Of a stretch of 64,000 nucleotides of DNA, positions 52,683 through 63,566 are shown piece by piece (position 1 is the first letter of the stretch; every line of letters begins with the position of its first letter). The notes under the pieces are model-generated. The model ran no database searches, was not told where the DNA came from, and saw only the letters and a list, made by a program, of their open reading frames with translations. Source of the DNA: Staphylotrichum longicolle. Lineage: Eukaryota; Ascomycota; Sordariomycetes; Sordariales; Chaetomiaceae. A program made the translations under genes and the position numbers. Location of the stretch: contig JAHCVI010000001.1 in assembly GCA_019096155.1 (NCBI GenBank), positions 14,409,243 through 14,473,242 on the forward strand, given 5' to 3'.

Positions 52683-55066
52683 ATGGCTGGTAGGAAGCCC
52701 ACGGCCGCTCAGGGGTTCAGTAGGCAACCGACCCTGGACTTTATTGACACCCGCCTGCCCGATTACCACGAAGCATTCGCCAACCCACAAGTGCGCTTCA
52801 ACACAGCCCTCGGACGCTACGCGCCAGTCCGGCGACGGGCACAGAACAGCAACATGGCCCAGCAGGCGGACGACCAGCAGCTGGACCTGCTGCCCGAGCA
52901 GCCACCACCAACCGGGCCACACCCAGCACGGCGGCCCTTCTGGGACGAGATGTTCCCGCAGGCCATGACCCAGCTCCGCGCCATCCGCGACGAGCCTACG
53001 GGGCTCGTCGGTACTGTTTACAGCATCCGTGGCGCGACGGGATGGCCCGTGATCGTCAACACAGTGGAGGTCGCGCGGGCAAAGTACTACAACTACTCGG
53101 GCTTCATCGGCTTCTGGAAGAAGGCGGGACACAAGATGGGCGACCACGCCACCGACGCGAAGACCCTCCTGTCGCTCCTCCCGGACTCCGAGTACACGTC
53201 GTTGATCCACTGCGTGCTCGACGTCATCTTTGATGCATGTCCCTGTCCATGTCTTTCCTGCGTTTGACCCGCATGCCTTATTGGGAGTGTAAGTGTCTGA
53301 CCGATGTACCTGTGTGCAGGCCGCCAAGAGGACAGCCGAGATCCGAAACGAGGTGGAGGAGAGCCTGCGCCAGCTGCGGGAAAAGTTTGAAGATGTCGAG
53401 AGTGTCGTTGCCATCTACTCGGCCGACAAGGGCACCCGCGATGCGGCCCTGAACGTGCTCGTGTCGGTGCTCCAAGCCCTCGAGGACATTGTTCTCTACT
53501 ACTCGGCAAAGAGGGGTATGGACTGCCATTTGATAGTATGGCAATGAATATGCTAACTCAAGATGTAAAGGGTTGAAGATGACGGCTACCATCCTGTGGA
53601 AGAAGGACGACTACAAAGCCGATCTCTCGGAGTGTCTGGGCGAGATTGACTCTAGCAGCAAGAAGTTGCTTGAAAAGGCAACGTTGGAGAGCTTCCGCCA
53701 AATCAGCGCCGTCAACATAAAAGCGTCAGAAGGTGAGTGAGCACCGAAACCTTGAGCGCGGCGGGTGGGAAATGTGTGCGCTGACAAGACCTTCCAGGGC
53801 TGGAGAAGCTGAAAGAGCTGCAATCCGGTCAAGACAAGATGGTAGAAGAGCAGAAGAGACTGGCAGACGGGCAGGACAAAATAGCCAACTCAGGCCGGGA
53901 GATCGTGGTCAAGCAGAGGGAGCTCGCGACAGGCCTAAACCGGGAGGCGTCTGCCAACGAACGGAACGCAGCAGCAAACGAGAGGAACGCCGCTGCCAAC
54001 GAGGCATTCGCCATGATCTCTGCCACCGCTATGAACAACTTTAATCTGTTGGCCCAAGAATACCTCTTTGCCAAGAAGGGTGAGTTGCCCATGGGCCCCC
54101 TGCCTGCTTGTCTGTGTTACACATGCTGATAACGTGGACTTATGGGACATTGTAGAGAAGGAAAGAGTGGACCGTCTCAACGCCCAGCTCATGGTCAAAA
54201 ACGCGCGGCTTTCCACTGAACTAAGAGAGGAGCGCTCCCGCAGTCGCGGCCGGTACCCGTCCCCTGAGCCCGTATCACAGGATCAGCTCCTAGAGATGTT
54301 GAACCTGCCCACCGACGGCAAAGAGACCGACCTCGCCCGCATCTCAAGCTCGGCTGTTCTCGTCGACCGCCGCGATCAGGGCCGGGCCGAGCAGCTCATT
54401 GCCAACCCACAGTTCCGGCAGTGGATGGTCGAGCCGCGGTCGACCGAGCTTCTCGTGCATGGCCACATGAAGCCCAGCCGGACGAGCGTCTCGCCGCTCT
54501 CCCTCTTCACCGCCGCCATCTTGCAGAACCTGCAACAGGTTGATCGTTTCTGCACGTTGGCCTTCTTCTGCGGCGAACACAGCGACACCGAGGACCCGCT
54601 TGCAGGCGGCGTCGGGCTCATCAAGAGCTTCATGGCCCAGCTCCTCAGCCAGTACAGCTTTGACAGCGCAGACCTCGCGCTCGCAACCCGGAACGTGGAC
54701 CTGGAGGAGCTGGAGAGCGGTGTCGAGGACGTCCAGCAGCTGTGCGGCCTCTTTGTCGGCCTGGTGCGCCGGCTGCGGAGCAACGTCACGCTCTTCTGCG
54801 TGCTCGACAGCGTCAACGTGTACGAAGACCCGAGGTTCATGCAGGAGATGGAGGTGGAGAGGGTGCTGTTCGAAATGCTGTCCTTGACGCGGGACAGCAA
54901 AGTTCAAACCCACGTCAAGATCCTGATGACGAGCCCGACGAGCACGGCCACCATCAGGAGCGCGTTTGAGGAGACGGACATACTCTCGATGGTTGGGCAT
55001 CCGAAAGGGGACAAGAGCTTTGACTATGGCAGGGTTGCGCAGAAGTTGGAGGGTGCACTAAGGTAG
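52683..55066 (+). CDS. DUF7708-like protein with coiled coil and degenerate NACHT-like C-terminus
   Basis: Five exons: 52683-53234, 53320-53515, 53571-53732, 53798-54079 and 54156-55066 (about 700 residues). Intron 1 uses a rare GC-AG boundary (GAT|GCATGT ... GTGCAG); no GT donor keeps the frame. The other introns are GT-AG, 55-76 nt. The N-terminal part (VLDVIFD-AAKRTAEIRNEVEESL, LQALEDIVLYYSAKRG) matches the helical domain often placed at the front of fungal NLR-like proteins (DUF7708). A long coiled coil follows, with a 7-residue repeat (ANERNAA, three copies). The C-terminal region (STELLVHGHMKPSRTSVSPLS ... FCTLAFFCGEHS ... VTLFCVLDSV) looks like a NACHT/STAND NTPase in which the GxxxxGK[ST] Walker A is not recognisable. 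It is possibly an NTP-independent or pseudo-NLR. The start Met at 52683 is the first that leaves a folded N-terminus; an upstream Met at about 52612 is out of frame. Confidence 0.75.
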
Positions 55067-55321
55067 TACAACAGGTGAGGCTGATAAGTATCAGACAGAC
55101 AACCCCGTCAAAACAGAGCCGAGACCAGCGCTAAGAACAAGTCTGTTCCATTTTCCACCTACGGATGCTTGTCTCAAAAATGCATGTAACAATACAGACA
55201 TCAACCCACCCAGTCCTCCCTCCCCAACCCGCAGCTGCCCCCTCTACCACCCCCACACCCCATCCTCCCACAGATACCTCAGCAACCCCAGCCCTAGCTG
55301 CCCTACCCACCCCCACCCCCC

Positions 55322-57009
55322 TCACCTATGCCTCTCAACAAGCCTCCAAACCTCGCACATACTCTCCGGCCACCAGTCCCCATCCCACCCCACAAAAAAA
55401 CACCCGTCCCACCCCTCCTTCCACGACGACCTGCTGCTGCTACGGACCTCGACGACCCTCCGCAGCTCCCACGCGCCGATCCCGCCGATCCACCACACCC
55501 CGTCCAGCAGGATTACCAGCACGAGCCAGTGGGCGAAGATCTCCAGGGCGAGTTGGTGCGCTAGGCTGGGCGGTTCTGGCTCGGATGGTGATGGTGATGT
55601 CGATGAACTTGGGGATAGTTCGCTTCCTTCTGTCTGATAAGTTTGGTTTTGGATGAGGCTGAGCATCTCCTCGATCAGGTCCAGATAGCCTGCGGGGACC
55701 TTGTGGACAAAGGACATGATGGTGCGGCGGGGGAGCGGGGAGGGGGTGATGGAGGAGATGCTGGCTGTGTAGTGGTGGAGCCAGGCGGGGAGGTCGGGGA
55801 TGTGGTGAGCTGGAGTTGGGATTGGAGTTGGTTTTGGTTTTGGTGGGTCTTGCTTGTGTGAGAGCGCGGTGGGGGGGTGGTGGGGGTCGTCTGTGGCGGG
55901 GAGGAGGAGCGAGGTGTTGGCGATGGTGGTGAGGATGGATAGGGCGGTTAGGCAGGATTGGAGGGCGTTGTTGTGGCGGTCATTGCTGTGTCTGGCTTGG
56001 ACAAAGGCGGCTTTTTCGTGGAGTCTTGTGAGTGCTGGACGGAGAGTGGCGGCTAAGATGGGAGCTAGTGGGTGGCTTGTGAGAGCTGGGGGCCTCAAAG
56101 GTGTAGCTGGGACTTGAGCCGGCAGTCTGCGTTCGACTTCGCACTGCGGAGCCTGTTCGACGGGGGAGCTGTCCGGACTGGGTTGCGGCGTGTTGCTGAG
56201 AAGGCCCGCATATGCCAGACGGGCAGCGCGGAAAAGAGAGATCCACTGGGGGTATCCAGCCGCCGTCAAATCGCACAAGCTTGCTCTGTTTGGGGTGTCA
56301 GGGGCTCCCGTCCTCGCCAGCCAGATGCGGGCACAGTGGCTGGCTGACCCGTACATGCCCATCATGGCCGCGTTGGCGAGGATACGGTCGTAGTTTCCAG
56401 CGTCGTGGAGCGTGGCCTGGACCTCACGCAGCGCCTCCGAATGATACTGGTGGCCGAGGGACAAGAAGTGGACGACCAAGGCACGATCCGACTCGTCTGG
56501 GGATGGTGAGGTCTGGTTGATGAGATCACTGCACTTGCACACTGCCGCCAATGCCAACACGGATTTCATGAGAGGGTTGCTCTGGCAGGCTAGCGTTGGA
56601 ATGCCAATCTGTAGCGCGTATTGGTCGTGGCTGTCGACCGACGGATCCTTGCTCGTGTGCTCGAGGTAGTGGTTGAACAGCTCGAGCTCTGTGGGGGTGA
56701 GCGTGTTAGCAAGTCCGGAGAACTCGAGCCTCTCTTCAGAGCAGCCCGGATCCTTCTTCTTGCGGTACTGGCAGGCCAGGTCCATTCTCTCGCATCTTGA
56801 GCATCGGGGAGTGAGTTCGTCGCACTGCGTGCGCCATGACATGTGAGTTACAGACACGACCTCTCAGAGCGATGTTGCCTCAGTATCTTACCTTGATTCT
56901 GCGTGCTTTGCATTTTGCACAACCATATCGGGATTTTCGATGTGACCTGCGCGACCTGAATCCTGTCTCGTTCCTCCTGCAACCTGCTGTTTCACTACTG
57001 TCGTCCATG
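55322..57009 (-). CDS. Zn2Cys6 transcription factor (PF11951-like)
   Basis: Exon 2, 55322-56824, encodes 500 residues starting at the third zinc-cluster Cys (CDELTPRCSRCERMDLAC). Exon 1, ending at 56892, supplies GCAKCKARRIK. The 67-nt intron 56825-56891 (GTAAGA...CGCAG) is phase 0, so the cluster is CX2CX6CX6CX2CX6C. The rest fits the fungal-specific regulator type with the typical end DGCFFVGWDGDWWPESM. The start is unresolved: the zinc-cluster frame in exon 1 has no ATG before it runs upstream, while the ATG at 57007-57009 is out of frame by one base (it reads M-D-D-Q-stop). Either one extra base is present at about 57000 or there is another upstream exon. It is convergent with the DUF7708-like gene, with 255 bases between stops. 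The DNA target is unknown. Confidence 0.75.
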
Positions 57010-58349
57010 ACAATTGGTTTAAAGGCTCAGCGTACTGTAATACGTCGCGGATGGTTCCATACGCTTAAAACCAACTCCTTCTGTCGACCGTTCTTATCCG
57101 CCCTTGAAGGTCATCCATCGGACATAACGGGCCATCACCAGAAAGGGGCTTTGCAGCACAGCCTTCCTCCCCCACAAATGTCTTGCCTCACGTCAGCTTC
57201 GCCCAGTGCTTGGCTTGAGGCTCCAGAATGCATACACCGCCCCTTTCAAGTATGCTTGCCAAGAGAGACTACCGCATCTTGCGGATCAGATACCACTGGC
57301 CGTGCGATACTGGGGTAGGCCGGAACAGGGGCTGTCGGCGTTAAGGGGCCACCCCTTATGCAAGTGCGTATTTGCCGACCAAAACATCGTGAAAATCCTC
57401 GCCCTTTCGTCTACATTGGCTTTCGGCTTACAAACCACTTCACCCCAACCTTCGATTGGCGTGCGAGTTCACAGATGTCCTATGCTCCTGTCTCATTGAA
57501 CACGCCCTACCTGGTATGTAAACTGCATTGTGGATCGCCACCACTAGCGCTGTCTCCAGGGGCAGGACTAATCGGGGACGACAGCAGCTGGATCTGACAA
57601 GTGGACGCTGTGGAAACAGAGAAGGCAGAGGGGGCGCCAGAGGCATAGATTGGTTTTTTTCTCTCGTTCTTCTTCTTTCTTAGTCCAAGCCGGTTTACTC
57701 TCTCCGAAATAAAAAAGTACTCCACCTTTTTTCTTCGACTTTCGACTTTCCCCTTCTCTCTTTTTTCCTTTCTTTCCTTTTTTTCCCTTTTCCTTTTTTA
57801 ACTCATATATTGATGAGTTTATGAAGACTCGAAAGACAAACTTGATCCCACGACTCGGAATCGGACTAATCTCCGCACGGTATTAAACAAAACTCGTCGC
57901 ATCCCTGACTTGAAATCATCGATACCGGGTTCCCGGATTGGTACTGAAAGTATCAAGACAAGACGTGCACTTGGTGATGACGAAACCCGGCCCAGATCCG
58001 TAGAGCCGATTGCCGGTATCTCTGGATTTGCTCGTAATCGGCGTTGACGCGTTCGGATCGAAGCGATCCCGGCCCTGTGGTCTGGACCGTCCGATGACGA
58101 GGGCAAAAGCCAAGCCCCTCACTTCCACGCCTCTGCTGCCGAGACGGAACCTTCTTTTGCGCCCATTCTCTTTTAGGTCCTTCAATAACTTCTTGGCAAA
58201 CGGATATTTCGGCTGAGCTCTAATCCACGCGGCGTGCGATCAACCCCCGCGGTCACCACGCGTCTCTCTCAGGCTGTCAACACCCGGGATGCTGCCGAAC
58301 TCCGGACGGAGTAACGACTCAGAGCTTCGGCGTCCCTAGCAATCCGGCC
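57010..58349. other. Intergenic, no gene
   Basis: Divergent region between the regulator (minus) and the rhodopsin-fold gene (plus). It contains a strong pyrimidine tract (listed separately). Minus-strand frames here show no family features. Confidence 0.4.
57725..57799 (+). promoter_or_regulatory. Pyrimidine-rich tract
   Basis: About 75 bases of almost pure C/T (runs of CTTT and CTTTTTT). CT-rich tracts are common in promoters and 5' leaders of filamentous fungi near transcription starts. Here it lies about 550 bases upstream of the membrane protein gene, so its link to that gene is only suggested. Confidence 0.4.
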
Positions 58350-59748
58350 ATGTCAGAACACGCTGGCTCGAGACGGGCAACGCCGCCATGGCGAGCCGGC
58401 GCCCAGTTCCCAGAATCAAGGCCCCACGATACTGGCGGTCATGTACTCGATGACCTTTGTGGCGTCGCTGTTTGTCGCTGGCAGATTGTTTTCGAGACGC
58501 AGGAAGCTTGCCGATGGGCAGCTGACGACTACATCATTCTTGGTGTCTTGTTTGTAACCCCTTTCCCCCACGCCCGGATGCCAGAGTTCGGTCGATGGCT
58601 TCAGATGCTGACCACTACCATATCAGGGACTAGTGTACGCTTCCGCTGCCTTCGTAACCGCTGCGATTGCATACGGCGGAGCCGCCACGAAAACACCCTT
58701 TCCCACTCGCAATCCGATCTCGCGTCGGTGCTGATATTGGTTGGGCTGACGATGGAGCACTCGCCTTCACCTTGACCAAGGTCGCTGTCGTGATTCTCCT
58801 GGTCAAGCTACTCCACCCACCGCTGTGGCACGTCCGGTTTCTGTGGGGGATGGTCGGCGGGAACGTTGTCCTCATATCCATCGGGGGGCTGGTCTTCTTC
58901 CTGCAGTGTAAGCCGCCGCAGGCATTGTGGGTTCAGGGGATCGAACACGACTGCTGGAATCCGGCGGTTGCGACCGGCTTTGCAACTGGTGCGAGTGGTA
59001 AGAGCGGGTTTATCTAGGTTTGGCGCTTTTACATTCGAGCTGACAAGCCCAGCGTTTTCGGCGCTCACCGACTTTTACCTCGCCCTTTACCCGGCAGTGG
59101 TGCTTTGGTCACTCAAGATGAACTGGAGAAAGAAGTTGGCTCTGTCTATGGCTTTGGGATTTGGAGTCTGGTACGTGTTTCTTAGTCACTTGATCCTCCA
59201 AGCGGTAGATGGTGCTGATGAACTTGATAGCGCTGGCGCGGTCGCTGTATACAAGTGCACGACTGTTTCAGGTTTGAACGACAAAAAAGACTTCACTTGT
59301 GAGCTATCTCTGTACCAACATAAATTGAAACAACATCAGTTAACCCTTCAGTTCAGACGCGGCCGGCGACGTGATTATCTGGGCAATGTAAATCTCTTGC
59401 GCCTCCCTACCGTGGCATGCCGCACGCCATTCCTCCAGAACCATTGTCTAACATGCACTTAGGGTCGAGGCAAACTCCGTCATTATTGCTGCATGCATCC
59501 CAATGCTCATGCCCCTGGTTGAACTCTGGTTTGGAACCAGCTTCCTCTCAGGAAGCAGCAGAACGTTCCAGCTCCCGTCGTTGTCCCCCTTGCGCGAGCA
59601 CTCGAGAGATGGTTGCCATGGTAACGCTGACACTGAGACGAGTCTTCGCAGTGCTGGTCTTGGAGGTCCTTTGAGAGAACCGAGGCAAGAATCAAGCCTC
59701 CCCAGTGATCTTCAAGCCACTGGAGCATTGGAAGGGGAGACCGTTTGA
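58350..59748 (+). CDS. Rhodopsin-fold integral membrane protein (PTH11-like), frame-broken N-terminal half
   Basis: The second half splices perfectly: exon C ends at 58997 (GIEHDCWNPAVATGFATGAS), then 59053-59170 (FSALTDFYLALYPAVVLWSL), 59231-59298 (VAVYKCTTVSGLNDKKDFT), 59357-59387 and 59463-59748 (VEANSVIIAACIPMLMPL). Introns are 55-75 nt. This order of motifs is typical of the fungal rhodopsin-like domain (PF20684) found in PTH11-like and many orphan membrane proteins. In the first half, helix 1 (TILAVMYSMTFVASLFVAGRLF), the ADDYIILGV motif and the next helix (AAFVTAAIAYGGA) lie in frames that introns alone cannot join; shifts are needed near 58,390, 58,520 and 58,720. Roles of this family range from surface sensing to unknown. 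Confidence 0.6.
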
Positions 59749-60411
59749 TCGCGTGCTGGATGAGTGTTCCGACACCGCCTGAGACGAGATTCAAGGCAGT
59801 GAGAAATGCAAAACTGATTCATCTTCACTTCTGCCAGTATCCCCGTTAGTCACAAAGAAGCGTAGCTGAGGGCTTGAACACAGTGAGACAGCCTTGCAGA
59901 CAACCTTACCTTGAAGTCGGCAGACTGAAGGCGACCCACACATTCACCGACACCACCAGAGCCATCCACACTCCTGGGGAAACACACCATCCAACACAGC
60001 CTAACACGTGCGTGGCTGTGAGCTAAAGGTCCTTTGGGAAGACATCATCGGGCAGCGATATCGTTCGGCCATGGCAACCAATGGGCACACGTCCCGGTCG
60101 TGGCTTGGTTGGTGGCTTGCGCACATTGCGGTCCAGCGTTTGATGCATTCGCATCTTGAGCAACCCCAATGTGCAGATTCATCAGCTGATAGCTGGATGG
60201 CAAGGCTCATCTGGGCCCCGCGCCAGAATCCTCTTTTTGCTGACTCTGACTTGTCCCCAATCCTCCAGTCTGCGTACTCCAGCCCATTGAGGTGATTACT
60301 GCATGCACTGCTTGTGTTGCCCGAGATCCTCACTCCACGTTTGACTGCCCTCCCCGTCATCACGGTCACAAAGCTCATCGGCACGGAAAACAAAAACACA
60401 CAGGTACCAAC
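59749..60411. other. Intergenic, no gene
   Basis: Spacer between two co-directional genes. It carries part of the open frame that extends upstream of 60412, but that extension lacks recognisable features and is treated as 5' leader. Confidence 0.4.
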
Positions 60412-61664
60412 ATGGGCGTCGAGCTCAGTCTCCTCTTCAACAACGGCAAGAAGTCAAAGAAGAAGAGTGGACGTGGTAAAGCCACCTCCGGCGATTCTAG
60501 CGGAGTGAAGATTGACATCGGAGTTGTCAACTTCGTGGAAGGCTTCAGAATCTTTACAGAGGGGATTAGAAACCTTGGAGAGGCCTACACCACGGTTGAG
60601 AATGGTCGAGTTCATCGTGCGGAAATGCAGCGCAATGGCCAGGCCATGAGGAATGTCATACCCGAGGTCAAGGCCTTGGTCAGCAACCTGGCGACCTACG
60701 TTAAGCACCGCAACATCCATGAACTGTTTCTCACATTCCTCCAGGGTGCCAACACCGTCGCATACTGGGTGGACGTTCTGCAGGGCGACAAAGCTCAGGC
60801 GGAGATCGGCAAGCTCATCCACGGCGAACTCGAGGCCCACGTCGGCCTGGAGGCACCACGCAAGTTCGCGAGGCAGGTCCACATGACGATCAAAGAACAA
60901 ATGGCCTCAACGCCGGCCGGCGACGCTCACGACATCTTCTTCCTCTACCATCCGGACACGAACTGGCACGGGGAGTTCCTGCACATCGTGAAACGCCACC
61001 CGCTCCCCGCCAACTTCCTCGGCATGTCGGAGAACCTGGACGCCATTGTGATCTGGATGCTCTTCCTCCGTCGACAGCTCGGGGACAAGCTGAAGAAGGC
61101 GCGGTTCCATCTCGTTATTCCCGCGTACCGACCCATGCTCGTAAAGGACCCCCTCATCTTTCCCGAGGCGCTCTACCCTTTGACCATCCGCGGCCTTGTG
61201 CACAACTCCAAGCCGCTCGTCTGGTTCGGCCTCCCCACCATAGACGGCGTTCCTCTCCACCTATTGGAGCTGCATCACATTGGCAATCTTAGCCGCCCAG
61301 CGCCTGGCGTCTGCCGGCTGCTGGAGCTACAGCAGCAGTAGCCGGGGCTGCTGGATTTGCCATCGCTGGTACTGCGACCGCGGTAGCAGCGCCAGTCGTC
61401 GGGCCTTTGGCCGCGGCTGTATGGTTAGCCGGTGGCGCCAGTGCAGTTCATGGAGCTCTGAAGGCCGGCGCGGCAGTTGAGCAGCTGTTTGACAAACCTG
61501 CCCCAAGACTGATTGGGCAGCGCCATGGCCGGGGCGAGGCGGCGCCCCGAGAAGGGGAGGACGAGGCAGGTGACTTCCGGGTTCAGCCCGACATACGCAA
61601 GGTGTCACGACACCCGCGCCACGGACACCGGAGAAGAGGTGGCCGGCAGGACCGCCGTGACTGA
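60412..61664 (+). CDS. Orphan protein with Gly/Ala-rich hydrophobic C-terminal segment
   Basis: From MGVELSLLFNNGKKSKKKSG the frame runs 309 codons to a stop at 61341. The N-terminus is short, hydrophobic, then strongly basic (KKSKKKSGRGK). The middle is helix-rich, with no domain I recognise (VVNFVEGFRIFTEGIRNLGE, FFLYHPDTNWHGEF, IVIWMLFLRRQLGDKLKKARF, VWFGLPTIDGVPLHLLELHH). At about 61,300-61,330 a one-base change of frame would continue it into a Gly/Ala-rich hydrophobic stretch (AVAGAAGFAIAGTATAVAAP ... LAAAVWLAGGASAVHGALKAG) and a polar end at 61664. No suitable GT-AG pair explains the change. The hydrophobic part resembles a membrane-inserting hairpin. Function unknown; the true C-terminus is uncertain. 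Confidence 0.55.
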
Positions 61665-62398
61665 GTGCAGTTGCGGCCTCGCGAAGGACTTAACGACGAT
61701 AATGACAGTTTCAACTCCGCTATCTTGTTTCATGATGTTGGCTTGTATAAGGCACGGAGGGTGTCTAACCACGGTCCCAGCATTGGCTTATCAAGCAACT
61801 TAGGGGACACGAAAGCATGTTTGAAGTTGCGGCCCATCCAGTCCTAATTCTCATCTATATGTAGCGACAGACAGACTCTTCTTTGTACTCACTTCACCCA
61901 CGACAACAGACTGACAGCAAAGTATTTCCTTCTTTCTCACTTCATGCTTCCACAGCCAAGTTGCCCATCAGGGAATACCCACTAGCACTCCATAGCTATT
62001 GCCATATTCGAATCCAAACCCGTTGCCACTGGTGATTGTAAGCCCACATAATGAACTTGTTGTTTTAAGACAGCCCAGAAAGTGACCTTCAGAACGCCGC
62101 CAGTGCGCAGCACAACGGAGCAAAAAAGACAGCAAAGGTCTGACTGATGTTTATGGGAGGGGAGCCAGTTTGAGGGTGGGCTATTCCAGGTTGGGGTAGG
62201 TGTTCTTTATTTTTGAGCTGAAGAGGTCAGATCTGTTCATAACCACATCCTGTCCCCGGGGAACAGGCGGTTGTGCCGCCGTTGGTAAGCTCATCCAAGA
62301 TCATCATCTTAGCAGTCTACAATGGAGAGAACACCGGAACCAAGCGGGCCATGCATCGTATCCTTTGCTCTATAAACACAACTGTTGTTGTTGTCTTC
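61665..62398. other. Convergent intergenic region, no gene
   Basis: 3' flanks of the orphan gene (plus) and the multipass membrane gene (minus). Only short frames occur; nothing recognised. Confidence 0.4.
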
Positions 62399-63566
62399 TC
62401 ATGGTCGATGTGTCTGCACATTATCCACCTCTGCTGCCTCGAACACGCCAAGCTCCTTTGGACCTGTCCCACTCCCGGAACCCAGATAGACACCAGGATG
62501 TCCTGTCACCGGCTCAACCCTCTGCTGCATCCCGGTGATCTCAAACACGAGAATAACCCGGCAGACGACTGTCGACGCGACGAAACGCGCCACAATCTTC
62601 ACGGCATCCGAGGTGCTGACGAACAAGATGCTCGAAAAGATTAGCGTGCCATAGATGATGTGGGCGACGGTGCCAATCGAGGTGATCCAGGTGCAAAAGA
62701 TAAACCAAGCGGTCCTATCCTTTACGGCCAACTTCAGCTTCCCCTCCACACTCCCGCAGTAACACGTCCGGAACTCGCGGGCGGCAAGTCCCACGAAGTT
62801 CTGGAGAACACGGCGCATCCATAGCTTAAACCAACAATCCACCTCCCCAGCAGTACCTGTGTCCATCGCCAGTGCCAACTCAGACGCCCCGTCTCGCAAG
62901 CCCACCCGCATCCGAACGGTCCAGGCCCCCCACGCATGCAGCACCACCGCCAGGGCCGCCCACAGCGGCGGATGGTACACCGTCTCGGATGAGAAGCTGC
63001 ACACAGCCTGGACGCCGATCAAGTAGCTCAGATGCGCAACATTGGCCACCGCCGCCGCCGCGGCAAGATACTCCACATCACCACCACCACCCGCCCCCTC
63101 CCAACCATCCTCCGCATACCCCATCCTCCCAGCACTCCAACCGGCCCCCACCCTCCCTCACCCCCACCGTCGGCCCCCTCCTCCCCAGCAGCCCCCCAGC
63201 ATCCGCATAGTCAAACAGCCGCATCGGCGCCACCGCCGGCGTCCCCGCCGCCAGCAACGCGGCCAGGCCCGGGCGGCGCAGCGCCAGCACGCCCGTCTCG
63301 ACCGTGTTGGAGCCGACGAGGCTCAGCGTGGTGGGCAGCAGGCCGAGCAGCACGGCGGCGGCGGCCATGTTGGCCTTGGTGGACTCGGTGGCGTTGGCCA
63401 GGAGGCAGTGGACGACGCGGCCCGAGAGGCAGCCGACGTAGTCGCATGTCGTCGGCGCCGAGGGGTTGAGGTACGCGGTAAGTTGCGGGCGGCAGGGGCC
63501 GGCGGTGAATTTATGGAAGGTTGGCGCGTATTGGGGGAAGAAGGTGGTGAAGTGGAGGGGCGTCAT
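62399..63566 (-). CDS. Fungal multipass membrane protein of unknown function, one frame break
   Basis: The start MTPLHFTTFFPQYAPTF at 63566 is chosen; a Met at 63614 is possible. It is followed by a segment typical of a widespread fungal hypothetical family: CLLANATESTKANMAAAAVLLGLLPTTLSLVGSNTVETG and ALLAAGTPAVAPMRLFDY (quoted in parts; residues about 50-125). The frame then changes by one base within the G-run at about 63,140-63,160 and continues as GWSAGRMGYAEDGWEG, then membrane helices (EYLAAAAAVANVAHLSYLIG, LWAALAVVLHAWGAW, TAWFIFCTWITSIGTVAHII, IFSSILFV), ending at 62399. No intron fits the join. About 385 residues in total. The family is probably plasma-membrane or endomembrane located. 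No enzymatic or transport motif is visible. Confidence 0.65.
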
